Shown: in pieces, positions 14,331 to 21,593 of the stretch
Layout of the letters: each line of letters starts with the position of its first letter
Position numbering within the stretch: position 1 is the first letter of the stretch
Source: Pseudomonadales bacterium
Lineage (GTDB): Bacteria; Pseudomonadota; Gammaproteobacteria; Pseudomonadales; Pseudohongiellaceae
Direction of reading: 5' to 3'
Length of the DNA: 23,033 nucleotides
Assembly (NCBI GenBank): GCA_022360535.1
Contig: JAKSCP010000202.1
Span: 1-23,033 of the forward strand
The notes under the pieces: generated by a model
The model's database searches: none
What the model saw: only the letters and a program-made list of their open reading frames with translations
What the model was told of the DNA's origin: nothing
Made by a program: the position numbers and the translations under genes

Positions 14331-15404
14331 TTAGAGTTCAAGATTGGGAACAGAGTAAGGGGAGTTTGGATCTACCCATTGTCGCAAGGCGAAGACGTTG
14401 CCATCGATATCATTGGCATACACCTGCCAATAGTCATTCAGCAAAACCGGTTCACTAACAAACTCAACCCCAAGGTTTTTCATGCGTGAGTACTCGGCTT
14501 GTATATCACCGACCTCGATAGAGTAGGAGTAACCGAAGTCAGTCACACCGCGTTTGCCCATAAAAGTTGGAGTGACTGGATTCTGATATTGCCAAAACTC
14601 CAGAGTTTTGGCGCGATCATCCATGCGGAACCAGGAAGCCATCAAGGACAGGTTGTCTGCATCGGCAACTTCAATCATGCGTGGGTGGTCCGCATATTCG
14701 CCAACCCGGTAAGGTGAAAATTCCATTATCTTGGCATACCAGTTGGTGAGCCGATTAATGTCGTGAGTTACCAGTGCAACCTGGGTCATCCACGAACGGT
14801 GGCCCTCATCAATCCATTGCACTTTTCGTTCAACCGTTGCCAGCGGCCCGGGGTCCAACAGTTCCATTTCGAACATATTGCCTTCGGGATCGTAGGCATA
14901 GGCGTAGTAGACTCCATAGCCTCCCAGATCGACGGCATCATCCCCGCGAGAAAGGATTGTCGCACCCGCATCACGAAACCGATCGTAAACCGAATCACCA
15001 ACAGCCGACTGAAAACAGGTGTGGGTCATACCGGGCCCATAGACAGGCATGACTTCCAGCGCTTTATTGGCGTTGTGCTTAAACTCGATAAACTCAAATA
15101 ACATGTTGGGTGCTTCCAGCACTGCAATCTCGTATTCAACATTGTCAATGCCGTACAGCGTGTCCGCTGCTTCGCTATTGCTAATGGACTTGCGGTGCAC
15201 TAACTCGAAGCCGGTAACTCTCTGATAGAACGCCAGCGTCGCATCGAGGTCCTTAACTGACAAACCAATGTGATTTACCCCCATCAAGGTGGTTGGTGAA
15301 TCATGGATGGTGGCTTCCGGATCGATTGCTATCTGATCAATGGCGAAACTTAGATGGGTGATCATGGATGAGAGGAGCAGGGTACTTGCGGCTATATTCT
15401 TCAT
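14331..15404 (-). CDS. Exported two-domain VOC (glyoxalase/bleomycin-resistance fold) protein
   Basis: The 357-residue product begins with a signal peptide (MKNIAASTLLLSSMITHLSFA). Domain 1, residues 41-185, has the full VOC pattern: VNHIGLSVKDLDATLAFYQ, LFEFIEF, MTHTCFQ and GNMFEMELLDPG. Likely metal ligands are H45, E104 or E107, H128 and E179, as in glyoxalase I and extradiol dioxygenases. Domain 2, about 205-345, keeps the fold (TQVALVTHDINRLTNWYAKI, SYSIEVGDIQAEYSRMKNLG, YANDIDGNVFALRQ) but lacks the ligand residues, with Q208, Y292 and A339 at those places. Metal-dependent lyase, isomerase or dioxygenase activity is possible; the substrate is unknown. AGG lies six bases before the ATG. 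The gene is followed without a gap by the epoxide hydrolase-like gene, suggesting that two exported enzymes act on the same kind of compound. Confidence 0.88.
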   Translation of the reverse strand: MKNIAASTLLLSSMITHLSFAIDQIAIDPEATIHDSPTTLMGVNHIGLSVKDLDATLAFYQRVTGFELVHRKSISNSEAADTLYGIDNVEYEIAVLEAPNMLFEFIEFKHNANKALEVMPVYGPGMTHTCFQSAVGDSVYDRFRDAGATILSRGDDAVDLGGYGVYYAYAYDPEGNMFEMELLDPGPLATVERKVQWIDEGHRSWMTQVALVTHDINRLTNWYAKIMEFSPYRVGEYADHPRMIEVADADNLSLMASWFRMDDRAKTLEFWQYQNPVTPTFMGKRGVTDFGYSYSIEVGDIQAEYSRMKNLGVEFVSEPVLLNDYWQVYANDIDGNVFALRQWVDPNSPYSVPNLEL

Positions 15405-15434
15405 GATTTGCCTATAGGAATATTCGTTCTTCTA

Positions 15435-15440
15435 TTTATA
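15435..15440 (-). promoter_or_regulatory. Probable -10 element of the VOC/hydrolase operon
   Basis: Read on the minus strand this is TATAAA, five of six matches to the sigma-70 -10 consensus. A GCGACA 15 bases upstream matches the -35 at four positions. The expected start leaves a leader of roughly 24 bases before the ATG at 15404. A second TATAA lies 12 bases upstream because the element is inside a tandem repeat. Confidence 0.4.
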
Positions 15441-15459
15441 GTTTGTCTTATAGTTTGTC
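15436..15459. repeat. Perfect 12-base tandem repeat in a divergent promoter region
   Basis: TTATAGTTTGTC occurs twice with no gap (15436-15447 and 15448-15459). It lies between the VOC gene and the SDR gene, which point away from each other, and overlaps the best promoter for the VOC gene. Two copies 12 bases apart sit slightly more than one helical turn from each other, a possible pair of regulator sites or a duplicated -10 region. Confidence 0.8.
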
Positions 15460-15559
15460 GCAGCTCAATTGCCTTTATCGTATCACAGAGATTGTGCTAC
15501 AACAGGACTTACGCCAGGGGTGCAGACCGCTGACACTCAGAACAAGAATCGAGACACTT

Positions 15560-15563
15560 GGAG
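15560..15563 (+). promoter_or_regulatory. Ribosome binding site for the SDR gene
   Basis: GGAG seven bases before the ATG at 15571 fixes this start. The frame is open upstream to 15469, but the extra 34 residues are polar and unlike the family N-terminus. Confidence 0.75.
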
Positions 15564-15570
15564 AAACACT

Positions 15571-16335
15571 ATGGATCTGGGCCTGACAGGCAAGAAAGCA
15601 ATCGTAACCGGCGGTAGTCGCGGCATCGGTCTGGCTATCGTGCAGACCTTATTGGATGAAGGGGCCACGGTTGCAACTTGCGCTCGAGGCAAAGAAGCGC
15701 TGGATGCCAGATTAGATGCCTGGCGCTCGGATGGTAAAACTGTCTACGGCGAAGCCCTTGATGTGACCAATGCAGAAGCATTTGAAAGCTGGCTGGACAG
15801 CTCCGTTGAATCCATGGGCGGCTGTGACATCTTTGTCAGCAACGTGTTTTCCATGTTGAAAAGCCAGGGTATTGAACGCTGGCAAGAAGCCTTCGAGATA
15901 AACTTGCTGCAACATATTCGCGCTACCGAGAAAATCGTTCCGTATCTGCCAAAAGGTGGTGACTCAGCTATTGTGTTCATCGCATCCATTGCCTCGGTTA
16001 TGAATTCCAATCCAACAGAAACTGAATATGGCGCCACCAAGGCCGCACTCATTTCCTATGCTTCCCAATTAGCAACCAAGTTGGGCCCCGACAACATACG
16101 GGTGAACTGCGTATCTCCGGGACCGATTTACCACGAAGGCGGATTCTGGCAGATGGTGGAGAAACAGCAGCCAGAGTTGTTCAAGCGCGCACAATCGGTA
16201 TCAGTGTTCAACCGACTTGGAACGGCGCAGGAAGTCGCGAACTCCGTTGTATTTCTGGCCAGCCCGGCAGCTTCAAATATTACCGCAGCCAATCTGCGAA
16301 TCGACGGTGCGATAATAAAGACCGTCAACTTCTGA
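15571..16335 (+). CDS. Short-chain dehydrogenase/reductase (SDR)
   Basis: The 254-residue protein is a classical SDR in length and fold. TGGSRGIG (13-20) binds the dinucleotide, and ALDVTN (62-67) is the adenine-ring segment. The catalytic residues are probably N111, S139 in FIASIASV, Y153 and K157 in YGATK, followed by IRVNCVSPGPI. The normally conserved NNAG block reads SNVF (90-93), and the C-terminal VDGG reads IDGA, both uncommon changes. R18 after the glycine motif suggests NADP(H), which is inference. It should oxidise or reduce a hydroxyl or keto group in the cytoplasm. It lies 75 bases upstream of the beta-lactamase-family gene on the same strand and may be cotranscribed with it. The substrate is unknown. 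Confidence 0.9.
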   Translation: MDLGLTGKKAIVTGGSRGIGLAIVQTLLDEGATVATCARGKEALDARLDAWRSDGKTVYGEALDVTNAEAFESWLDSSVESMGGCDIFVSNVFSMLKSQGIERWQEAFEINLLQHIRATEKIVPYLPKGGDSAIVFIASIASVMNSNPTETEYGATKAALISYASQLATKLGPDNIRVNCVSPGPIYHEGGFWQMVEKQQPELFKRAQSVSVFNRLGTAQEVANSVVFLASPAASNITAANLRIDGAIIKTVNF

Positions 16336-16410
16336 TCGGGCTTTCTCCGCAATGAGTTGGAACAGAGTAATCTCTGCTTCGGGTGATTTGACAATGCAAT
16401 CAGTGAGCTA

Positions 16411-17520
16411 ATGAAGAATCTGATTGCACTCACCATACTCATCGTTGCACTGTATTTTGGCTACGGTTTCTATACAGGTACCGATGTAGAGCTCACCGAT
16501 TACGATATCGCGCAAGCCGATACCATCATCAACGAATTCATGGCCCGCTACCAGGTACCAGGTTTATCCATGGCCTGGGCCAAAGACGGTGAGTTACTCA
16601 TGGCGCGGGCGTACGGATCGTCCAGTATAGAAAACAATATCCCACTTTCCACAGATCATCTTTTCCGCGTGGCCAGCGTCTCCAAACCCATCACTTCGGT
16701 GCTGATCATGCGCCTGGTCGAAGAACGAAAGCTAAATCTGGATGACACGGTTTTTGGTTCAGGGGGACTATTGGAAGATGAATATCAGGTGAGCGACGAT
16801 AATGTCGAACGCATAACCATAAGACATTTGTTAGAGCATGGGGCTGGGCCAGAGTGGACCAATGATGGAAACGATCCGATGTTTCAAAATCCGGTAATGA
16901 CTCATCAGGAACTGATCCAATGGGTTTTGGATAATCGTTCACTGAAGCGGGCGCCAGGCACTACTTACTATTATTCAAATTTTGGTTACAGCGTTTTAGG
17001 CCGCGTGATTGAGAAAGTAACAGGCATGGACTATCAGTCTTACTTTCAGGAAGTGGTGGCCCCACTGGACCTTGGGGACTTCGCGCTGGGTAGCAATTTT
17101 AGCTCGGGCGGCAATCGGGAAGTGCAATACTACAGTCAGGAGCAGATGCAGCCTTATGGTATGCCGGTAAGGCGTATGGACGCCCATGGCGGCTGGGTCA
17201 CTACTCCCACGGCGATGGTCAATTTCCTGATGCACGTTGATGGATTCCCAGAGCGACCGGACATTCTGCAAGCCAGCACCCTGCGGGAGATGACCGTGCC
17301 GAGTCTTAATAACAATTACTACGCGAAGGGTTGGGCGGTGAATCCAGCCAATAACTGGTGGCATATGGGCTCCTTGCCAGGAACGGCAACGGTCGCCGTG
17401 CGTACCAGCGACAATATGGTGTGGGCGGTTTTCCTCAATACCCGTTCTCCAGAGGCGAATTTTGAGCGGGAGCTGGATGGCTTGATGTGGCAGGTGGTGC
17501 AGCGTCTGGGAGTGCGATAG
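16411..17520 (+). CDS. Beta-lactamase-family serine hydrolase (class C/DD-peptidase-like), membrane anchored
   Basis: The 369-residue product has an N-terminal hydrophobic helix (residues 3-21) that probably anchors it in the inner membrane with the domain in the periplasm. The class C and esterase-like active site is complete: S89-V-S-K92 carries the nucleophile and general base (RVASVSKPIT), Y188-S-N190 is the second motif (TYYYSNFGYSVLG), and H318-M-G320 takes the place of the KTG triad, as is common in esterase and peptidase members. HLLEHGAG and DAHGGWVTTPTAMVNFL are typical family blocks. It may be a D-amino-peptidase, an esterase or a cell-wall hydrolase; true beta-lactamase activity is not implied. 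It follows the SDR gene by 75 bases. A short GAG just before the ATG is a poor ribosome site. Confidence 0.9.
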   Translation: MKNLIALTILIVALYFGYGFYTGTDVELTDYDIAQADTIINEFMARYQVPGLSMAWAKDGELLMARAYGSSSIENNIPLSTDHLFRVASVSKPITSVLIMRLVEERKLNLDDTVFGSGGLLEDEYQVSDDNVERITIRHLLEHGAGPEWTNDGNDPMFQNPVMTHQELIQWVLDNRSLKRAPGTTYYYSNFGYSVLGRVIEKVTGMDYQSYFQEVVAPLDLGDFALGSNFSSGGNREVQYYSQEQMQPYGMPVRRMDAHGGWVTTPTAMVNFLMHVDGFPERPDILQASTLREMTVPSLNNNYYAKGWAVNPANNWWHMGSLPGTATVAVRTSDNMVWAVFLNTRSPEANFERELDGLMWQVVQRLGVR

Positions 17521-17713
17521 GCAGCGTCAACTGAGACGTAGCTGCGGCATATCGGAGGCCTGACTCAGCCCGTCTTGCGAATCTGTCGATTGGGGCAGAA
17601 TTTTGATAATCTCTACCCCCGCTTGGGATGTTGGGAAAACCCTGACATTCGCGTTGGGCTAAATACTCCACGCCAATAAGCTGGTTACTTGGCACGGTAG
17701 TTAAGGAGAGAAC

Positions 17714-18625
17714 ATGCAGCCTTCAGACACAGCAATCCATTACATCAGAATCTTTATTTCACGCCTGGCAGGAGTCCTGTCTCTAGCCTGTTTACCGCTG
17801 CTTGCTCAAGCACAGGGCACGCCACTGGCCGTTGAATTATTACCCCTGGGTAAGGACCTCGGCATTCAATCCGGTCAAACCGTAACTCCAGCCTTTGAAG
17901 GGTGGTATGAAAACGAAGCCGGCGACATAGAATTGTCTTTTGGGTTCTATAACCGAAACAGCGAAGAAGTGTTAGACATTCCCGTGGGTGCGGCGAATCG
18001 TATTATCGGTGCAGCCGATGGTAATGACGATCAAGGCCAGCCAACTGTTTTTGCGACCGGTCGTCATTGGGGTGTCTTTACGGTAACGATTCCAGCCGAT
18101 CATGAGGATGAAGTGGTTTGGCATCTTGAAAACCAGGGTAAGGTCTTTCACGTGCCTGCCAACCTGCATACCGATTATGTCATCGACGCTATCGTCGGTG
18201 ATGCCAATGGCAATCTGCCGCCGAAGATCCGTTTCAGTGAAGATGGACCAACTGGTCATGGACCTGCGGGTATTACTGCCGGTCCAGTTAACGCGAGAGT
18301 TGGTGAACCAGTGAGCCTGGATGCCTGGGTAACCGATGACGGCAAAGTCAGTGGTATCGCGGCAATGTTCGTTGCGCAAAGCGGAGCCACACCACCGGTT
18401 GATCTGCATTGGTTCGCACACCAGGGACCAGGTACGGTCGAATTCTCAGAAGTAGAGACCAAGATACCAGCAGCTGGAGGTCAGGCAACTACGGAAGCCA
18501 CTTTCAGCGAGGCAGGCAGCTATCTGGTGCGTGCCCGGATCACAGATTTGTCAGGTCCAGAGATCGCGGGTCATTCCCAGTGCTGCTGGACAAACAGTTT
18601 TATCCGAGTAGACGTTTCAAATTGA
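17714..18625 (+). CDS. Secreted beta-rich protein of unknown function, partner of the cytochrome c/copper oxygenase
   Basis: The 303-residue product has a signal peptide (hydrophobic LAGVLSLACLPLLAQAQ, cut near residue 34). The N-terminal half (about 38-165) is beta-rich with FEGWYENEAGDIELSFGFYNRN, FATGRHWGVFTVTIP and VVWHLENQGKVFHVPANL. The C-terminal half (about 195-301) looks like an Ig/PKD-type domain: VGEPVSLDAWVTDDG and FSEAGSYLVRARITD. A vicinal cysteine pair occurs in HSQCCWTN near the C-terminus. I recognise no named family. AAGGAG five bases before the ATG is the strongest ribosome site in the window. The stop is 52 bases before the heme-copper gene, so they are probably cotranscribed and act together in the periplasm. 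The histidines in RHWG, WHL and HWFAHQG could bind a metal, but this is speculation. Confidence 0.8.
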   Translation: MQPSDTAIHYIRIFISRLAGVLSLACLPLLAQAQGTPLAVELLPLGKDLGIQSGQTVTPAFEGWYENEAGDIELSFGFYNRNSEEVLDIPVGAANRIIGAADGNDDQGQPTVFATGRHWGVFTVTIPADHEDEVVWHLENQGKVFHVPANLHTDYVIDAIVGDANGNLPPKIRFSEDGPTGHGPAGITAGPVNARVGEPVSLDAWVTDDGKVSGIAAMFVAQSGATPPVDLHWFAHQGPGTVEFSEVETKIPAAGGQATTEATFSEAGSYLVRARITDLSGPEIAGHSQCCWTNSFIRVDVSN

Positions 18626-18663
18626 GAGCTTGAGAATAAATCGAATTGAAGACGAGGGTCTTC

Positions 18664-18668
18664 AGGAG
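18664..18668 (+). promoter_or_regulatory. Ribosome binding site for the cytochrome c/copper oxygenase gene
   Basis: AGGAG ends nine bases before ATG 18678 and touches the ATG at 18669, so 18678 is the likelier start; a TTG at 18630 is rejected for the same reason. Confidence 0.75.
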
Positions 18669-18677
18669 ATGATCACC

Positions 18678-20006
18678 ATGAACACCGTAACTTCCAAGAC
18701 AACAGTAAATAAGTTTGCAGCACCTGCGCTGTTGGCGCTCATTGCCTGTTTGTCAGCAATGACGGCAGCCGCACAAGAAGTCACCTGGTCGAGTGATGTG
18801 GCGGCAATCTTTCAGGAAAAATGTATGGAATGCCACCGGCCAAATTCAATCGCGCCCATGCCTCTGCTCACTTACGAAGACGCGAAACTTTTTGCGCCAG
18901 TGATTCGTTATCGCGTGGAAAATCGAGTGATGCCTCCCTGGCATGTGAATCCCCAGATTGGTATTCAAGAGTTCACCAATGATCGCGGGCTCACCGAGGA
19001 ACAACGTCAAACAATTTTGGCCTGGGTGGACCAGGGTGCCCCCGAAGGCGATCCAAGCCTGGCCCCGGAGCCTTTGCAATTTGACGATGCCCTGGTTTGG
19101 CGACTCGAGGAACAAATGGGATCAGCACCGGACCTGGTTGTTGAGTCCGAGCCATTTGACCTGGCGGCCGTGACTCAGGACAAATGGTTTCGTCCTTCCA
19201 CTCCCACTGGTCTCGAGGAAGAGCGATGGGTAAAAGCCATCGAAATTCGCCCAAAAAATTCAGAAAGCCGACAAGTGGTTCATCACGCGCTGGCGTTTTT
19301 GATGCAGCAGGATGATGGCAAACGAGGATTACCGGAAGATGTGGATATTCCCTTCGGCCCCAGCCTCTTCATGGAATGGGCAGTAGGTAAGGCAGGACAG
19401 ATTTTCCGCCCTGATACCGGCAAGCTAATGATGCCTGGATCGCAGATTATGTGGGAAGTTCATCTGCACGCTAACGGTGAGCGCGTGCCTGATGCTCAGG
19501 TAGAGCTAGGTGTCTGGTTTCACGATGAGCCACCGGAGCACCGCACAATCTTGAGCATGCTGGATGCGCAGGGACCGAATAGTCTGGACATTCCTCCCAA
19601 TGAAATTGCTGTCACCCGCGGCACTTTCGTGTTGGCTGCACCTGCCCGTATTGAGAATTTCCAGCCCCATATGCACATGCGTGGTAAAGCCATGTCCATG
19701 GAAGCGATCTATCCTAACGGTGAGCGCGAAGTGCTTTCTTTTGTCGATAACTTCCAGTGGAACTGGCAAATCAACTACGTCTACGACGAAGAAGCGGCGC
19801 CCATTGTGCCGAAAGGAACCATGCTGATTACAACGGCCTGGCACGATAACACGGCTAGCAATCCTCACAATCCCGATCCGAACCAATGGGTAGGATGGGG
19901 TGATCGTACTGTTGATGAGATGGCCCACAACTGGGTAGACGTCACTTATCTTGGTCAAGAGGAATACGAGCGATTGATTGCAGAGCGCAGTAGCGCCGGT
20001 CGCTAA
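18678..20006 (+). CDS. Cytochrome c fused to PHM-like dicopper monooxygenase domain, exported
   Basis: The 442-residue product has a signal peptide (AAPALLALIACLSAMTAAAQ). A small cytochrome c domain (about 35-125) has one heme site, C49-M-E-C-H53, and a possible axial methionine M85 in VMPPWH. The rest resembles copper type II, ascorbate-dependent monooxygenases (peptidylglycine and dopamine hydroxylases). By analogy with peptidylglycine monooxygenase, H202-H203 (QVVHHALAF) and H262 (WEVHLHANG) would bind CuA, while H331 and H333 (QPHMHMRGK) with M415 (TVDEM) would bind CuB. All six ligands are present, so activity is plausible. The family hydroxylates a C-H or cleaves a glycine-extended substrate using one-electron donors. 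Here the heme could replace ascorbate as electron donor, which is inference. It is the second gene of a pair and is closed by a strong terminator. The substrate is unknown. Confidence 0.9.
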   Translation: MNTVTSKTTVNKFAAPALLALIACLSAMTAAAQEVTWSSDVAAIFQEKCMECHRPNSIAPMPLLTYEDAKLFAPVIRYRVENRVMPPWHVNPQIGIQEFTNDRGLTEEQRQTILAWVDQGAPEGDPSLAPEPLQFDDALVWRLEEQMGSAPDLVVESEPFDLAAVTQDKWFRPSTPTGLEEERWVKAIEIRPKNSESRQVVHHALAFLMQQDDGKRGLPEDVDIPFGPSLFMEWAVGKAGQIFRPDTGKLMMPGSQIMWEVHLHANGERVPDAQVELGVWFHDEPPEHRTILSMLDAQGPNSLDIPPNEIAVTRGTFVLAAPARIENFQPHMHMRGKAMSMEAIYPNGEREVLSFVDNFQWNWQINYVYDEEAAPIVPKGTMLITTAWHDNTASNPHNPDPNQWVGWGDRTVDEMAHNWVDVTYLGQEEYERLIAERSSAGR

Positions 20007-20026
20007 GAGTTTTTCTTTACAACAAT

Positions 20027-20070
20027 CGGGGTCAGGTTGTGATGTGCAACCTGACCCCGTTTTAGTTTTT
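20027..20070 (+). terminator. Strong hairpin terminator after the heme-copper gene
   Basis: A perfect 13-base-pair stem (CGGGGTCAGGTTG at 20027-20039, CAACCTGACCCCG at 20047-20059) closes a seven-base loop, followed by TTTTAGTTTTT. It sits 20 bases after the stop. The GGGGTCAGG...CCTGACCCC arms also resemble repeated extragenic palindromes found near RAYT transposases, so it may be a dispersed element used as a terminator. Confidence 0.9.
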
Positions 20071-20111
20071 ACACCGAATTTCATTAAACCCAACCTTTAT
20101 TAAACTCCACT

Positions 20112-21107
20112 ATGCCGACACTTTCTGTTCTCGACCTTGCACCCGTGCTTGAGGGCAGTACGCCCGCCGATGCTCTGCGCAATTCCCTTGATCTGGCGCG
20201 TCATGCGGAAAATCTCGGCTTCAAGCGCTACTGGGTCGCCGAACACCACAACATGAAAGGTATCGCCAGTGCGGCGACCTCGGTTGTGATCGGCCACATT
20301 GCCGGTGGTACTTCCAGCATTCGGGTTGGAGCGGGCGGCATCATGTTGCCTAACCATGCACCACTGGTTATCGCTGAGCAGTTCGGCACCTTGGCTGCCC
20401 TGTATCCGGATCGCATTGATCTCGGATTGGGGCGTGCACCGGGAACCGATCAACTCACGGCCCATGCCTTGCGTCGTAATCTGAATAGCAGCGCAGACCG
20501 CTTTCCCGATGATGTAGTGGAGCTGCAAATATACTTGCGTGAACCCAAAGAAGGTCAGGCGGTGGTAGCAACTCCGGGAGCCGGCAGCAATGTACCGTTA
20601 TGGATTTTGGGGTCGAGTCTGTTTGGCGCGCAGTTAGCCGCAGCATTGGGATTACCCTATGCCTTCGCCTCCCATTTCGCGCCTCAGGAAATGATGAATG
20701 CCATCACTCTCTATAGAGAGCGTTTCAAACCGTCTGAACAATTAGACAGGCCCTATGTCATGTTGGGTTATAACGTGTTTGCTGCAGATACTGACGAAGA
20801 GGCAGCCTTGTTGCGCTCGTCAGCTTTGCAGGCCATGTTGGCTTTGCGACGTGGCACACCCATTCAACTGCCACCACCCATCGAAAATTTCGAAGCACAA
20901 TTGAATCCGCAGGAACTCGCCATGCTTGAAATGATCACCAATTGCTCTGCAGTCGGTTCGGTGGATTCGGTGGCGCAACAAATGCAGGATTTTTTGGCGC
21001 GCACTGACGCGGATGAACTGATGTGTGTGGGTTCGATCTACGATCACGAGAAACGTAAACAATCATTTCGCCTGGCAATGGACGCAGCCGGACGTATACA
21101 CCAGTAA
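20112..21107 (+). CDS. yhbW: LLM-class flavin-dependent oxidoreductase, YhbW-like
   Basis: The 331-residue protein has the luciferase-like monooxygenase TIM barrel and matches E. coli YhbW almost block for block: SVLDLAPVLEG, RYWVAEHHNMKGIASAATSV, GGIMLPNHAPLVIAEQFGTL, YPDRIDLGLGRAPGTDQ, WILGSSLFGAQLAAALGLP and FASHFAP. The AEHHN and GGIMLPNH blocks form the flavin pocket. Family members use reduced FMN, often supplied by a separate reductase, to oxygenate a substrate; YhbW's own substrate is not established. It is cytoplasmic. ATG 20112 lies 42 bases after the terminator and has no ribosome site. A TATTAA at 20098-20103 is a possible -10 for a nearly leaderless message. A membrane protein gene follows after three bases, so the two are cotranscribed. 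The flavin-reductase-like gene at the left edge is too distant to count as a partner. Confidence 0.92.
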   Translation: MPTLSVLDLAPVLEGSTPADALRNSLDLARHAENLGFKRYWVAEHHNMKGIASAATSVVIGHIAGGTSSIRVGAGGIMLPNHAPLVIAEQFGTLAALYPDRIDLGLGRAPGTDQLTAHALRRNLNSSADRFPDDVVELQIYLREPKEGQAVVATPGAGSNVPLWILGSSLFGAQLAAALGLPYAFASHFAPQEMMNAITLYRERFKPSEQLDRPYVMLGYNVFAADTDEEAALLRSSALQAMLALRRGTPIQLPPPIENFEAQLNPQELAMLEMITNCSAVGSVDSVAQQMQDFLARTDADELMCVGSIYDHEKRKQSFRLAMDAAGRIHQ

Positions 21108-21110
21108 TCG

Positions 21111-21530
21111 ATGGCCCGGTCAGCTATCAACAATGGCTTGCTCGCTGGAATACTCTATGCAGTTGGTGTCTTTGCCATCGGCTTTATGCTGGGAGTTGTG
21201 CGCGTAGCCCTTCTGGTGCCGCTACTGGGGGAATCGCTAGCGGTGATCATTGAATTGCCCGTTATATTGGCAGCTAGTTGGGTATTGTGTGGGCGAGCTA
21301 TCCATATCAAGCAAGTTACCCCTGAGGTTTCAGCACGAGCGGCTATGAGTCTGGCGGCTTTTGTTGTGATTATGGTTGGTGATTTAATGGTTGGCCTGTT
21401 TATCTTCGGTCTTAGCACGGACGACTATGTCGCCAGATATTCTGAGTTCGCGAACATGCTAGGCCTAGCTGGGCAAATGCTGTTTGCGATCTTTCCATTG
21501 CTTCGTCATCGGCAGGGCATCGCCGATTAA
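21111..21530 (+). CDS. Four-helix integral membrane protein, unknown
   Basis: The 139-residue product has four hydrophobic segments (about 8-32, 38-60, 75-102 and 112-131), separated by short charged loops such as GRAIHIKQVTPEVSARAA. It therefore sits in the inner membrane with few soluble residues. No catalytic motif or known family signature is visible; the helix pattern resembles small uncharacterised membrane proteins of Proteobacteria. The ATG follows the YhbW-like gene stop by three bases without its own clear ribosome site, so translation is probably coupled. The gene converges with the hydrolase gene 63 bases away. A role linked to the flavin enzyme is possible but unsupported beyond position. 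Confidence 0.8.
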   Translation: MARSAINNGLLAGILYAVGVFAIGFMLGVVRVALLVPLLGESLAVIIELPVILAASWVLCGRAIHIKQVTPEVSARAAMSLAAFVVIMVGDLMVGLFIFGLSTDDYVARYSEFANMLGLAGQMLFAIFPLLRHRQGIAD

Positions 21531-21593
21531 GGAAGGTGTCGAAGCTCAAAAGAGTCTTTTCAACGTGCTACCGGTGGCAGAAATTCAGCTACT

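Noticed and set aside
16357..16373. CAGAG-TAAT-CTCTG hairpin between the SDR and beta-lactamase-family genes
   Set aside because: The five-base stem without a T-tract is too weak for a terminator.
17689..17706. Sigma-54-like promoter (TTGGCAC-GGTAG-TTAAGG) before the secreted protein gene
   Set aside because: The -24 half fits, but the -12 GC is missing, and the site overlaps the ribosome binding sequence, so transcription would start at the start codon.
21550..21562. AAAAGA-G-TCTTTT palindrome between convergent genes
   Set aside because: The loop is one base, the stem is AT-rich, and no proper terminator structure forms.
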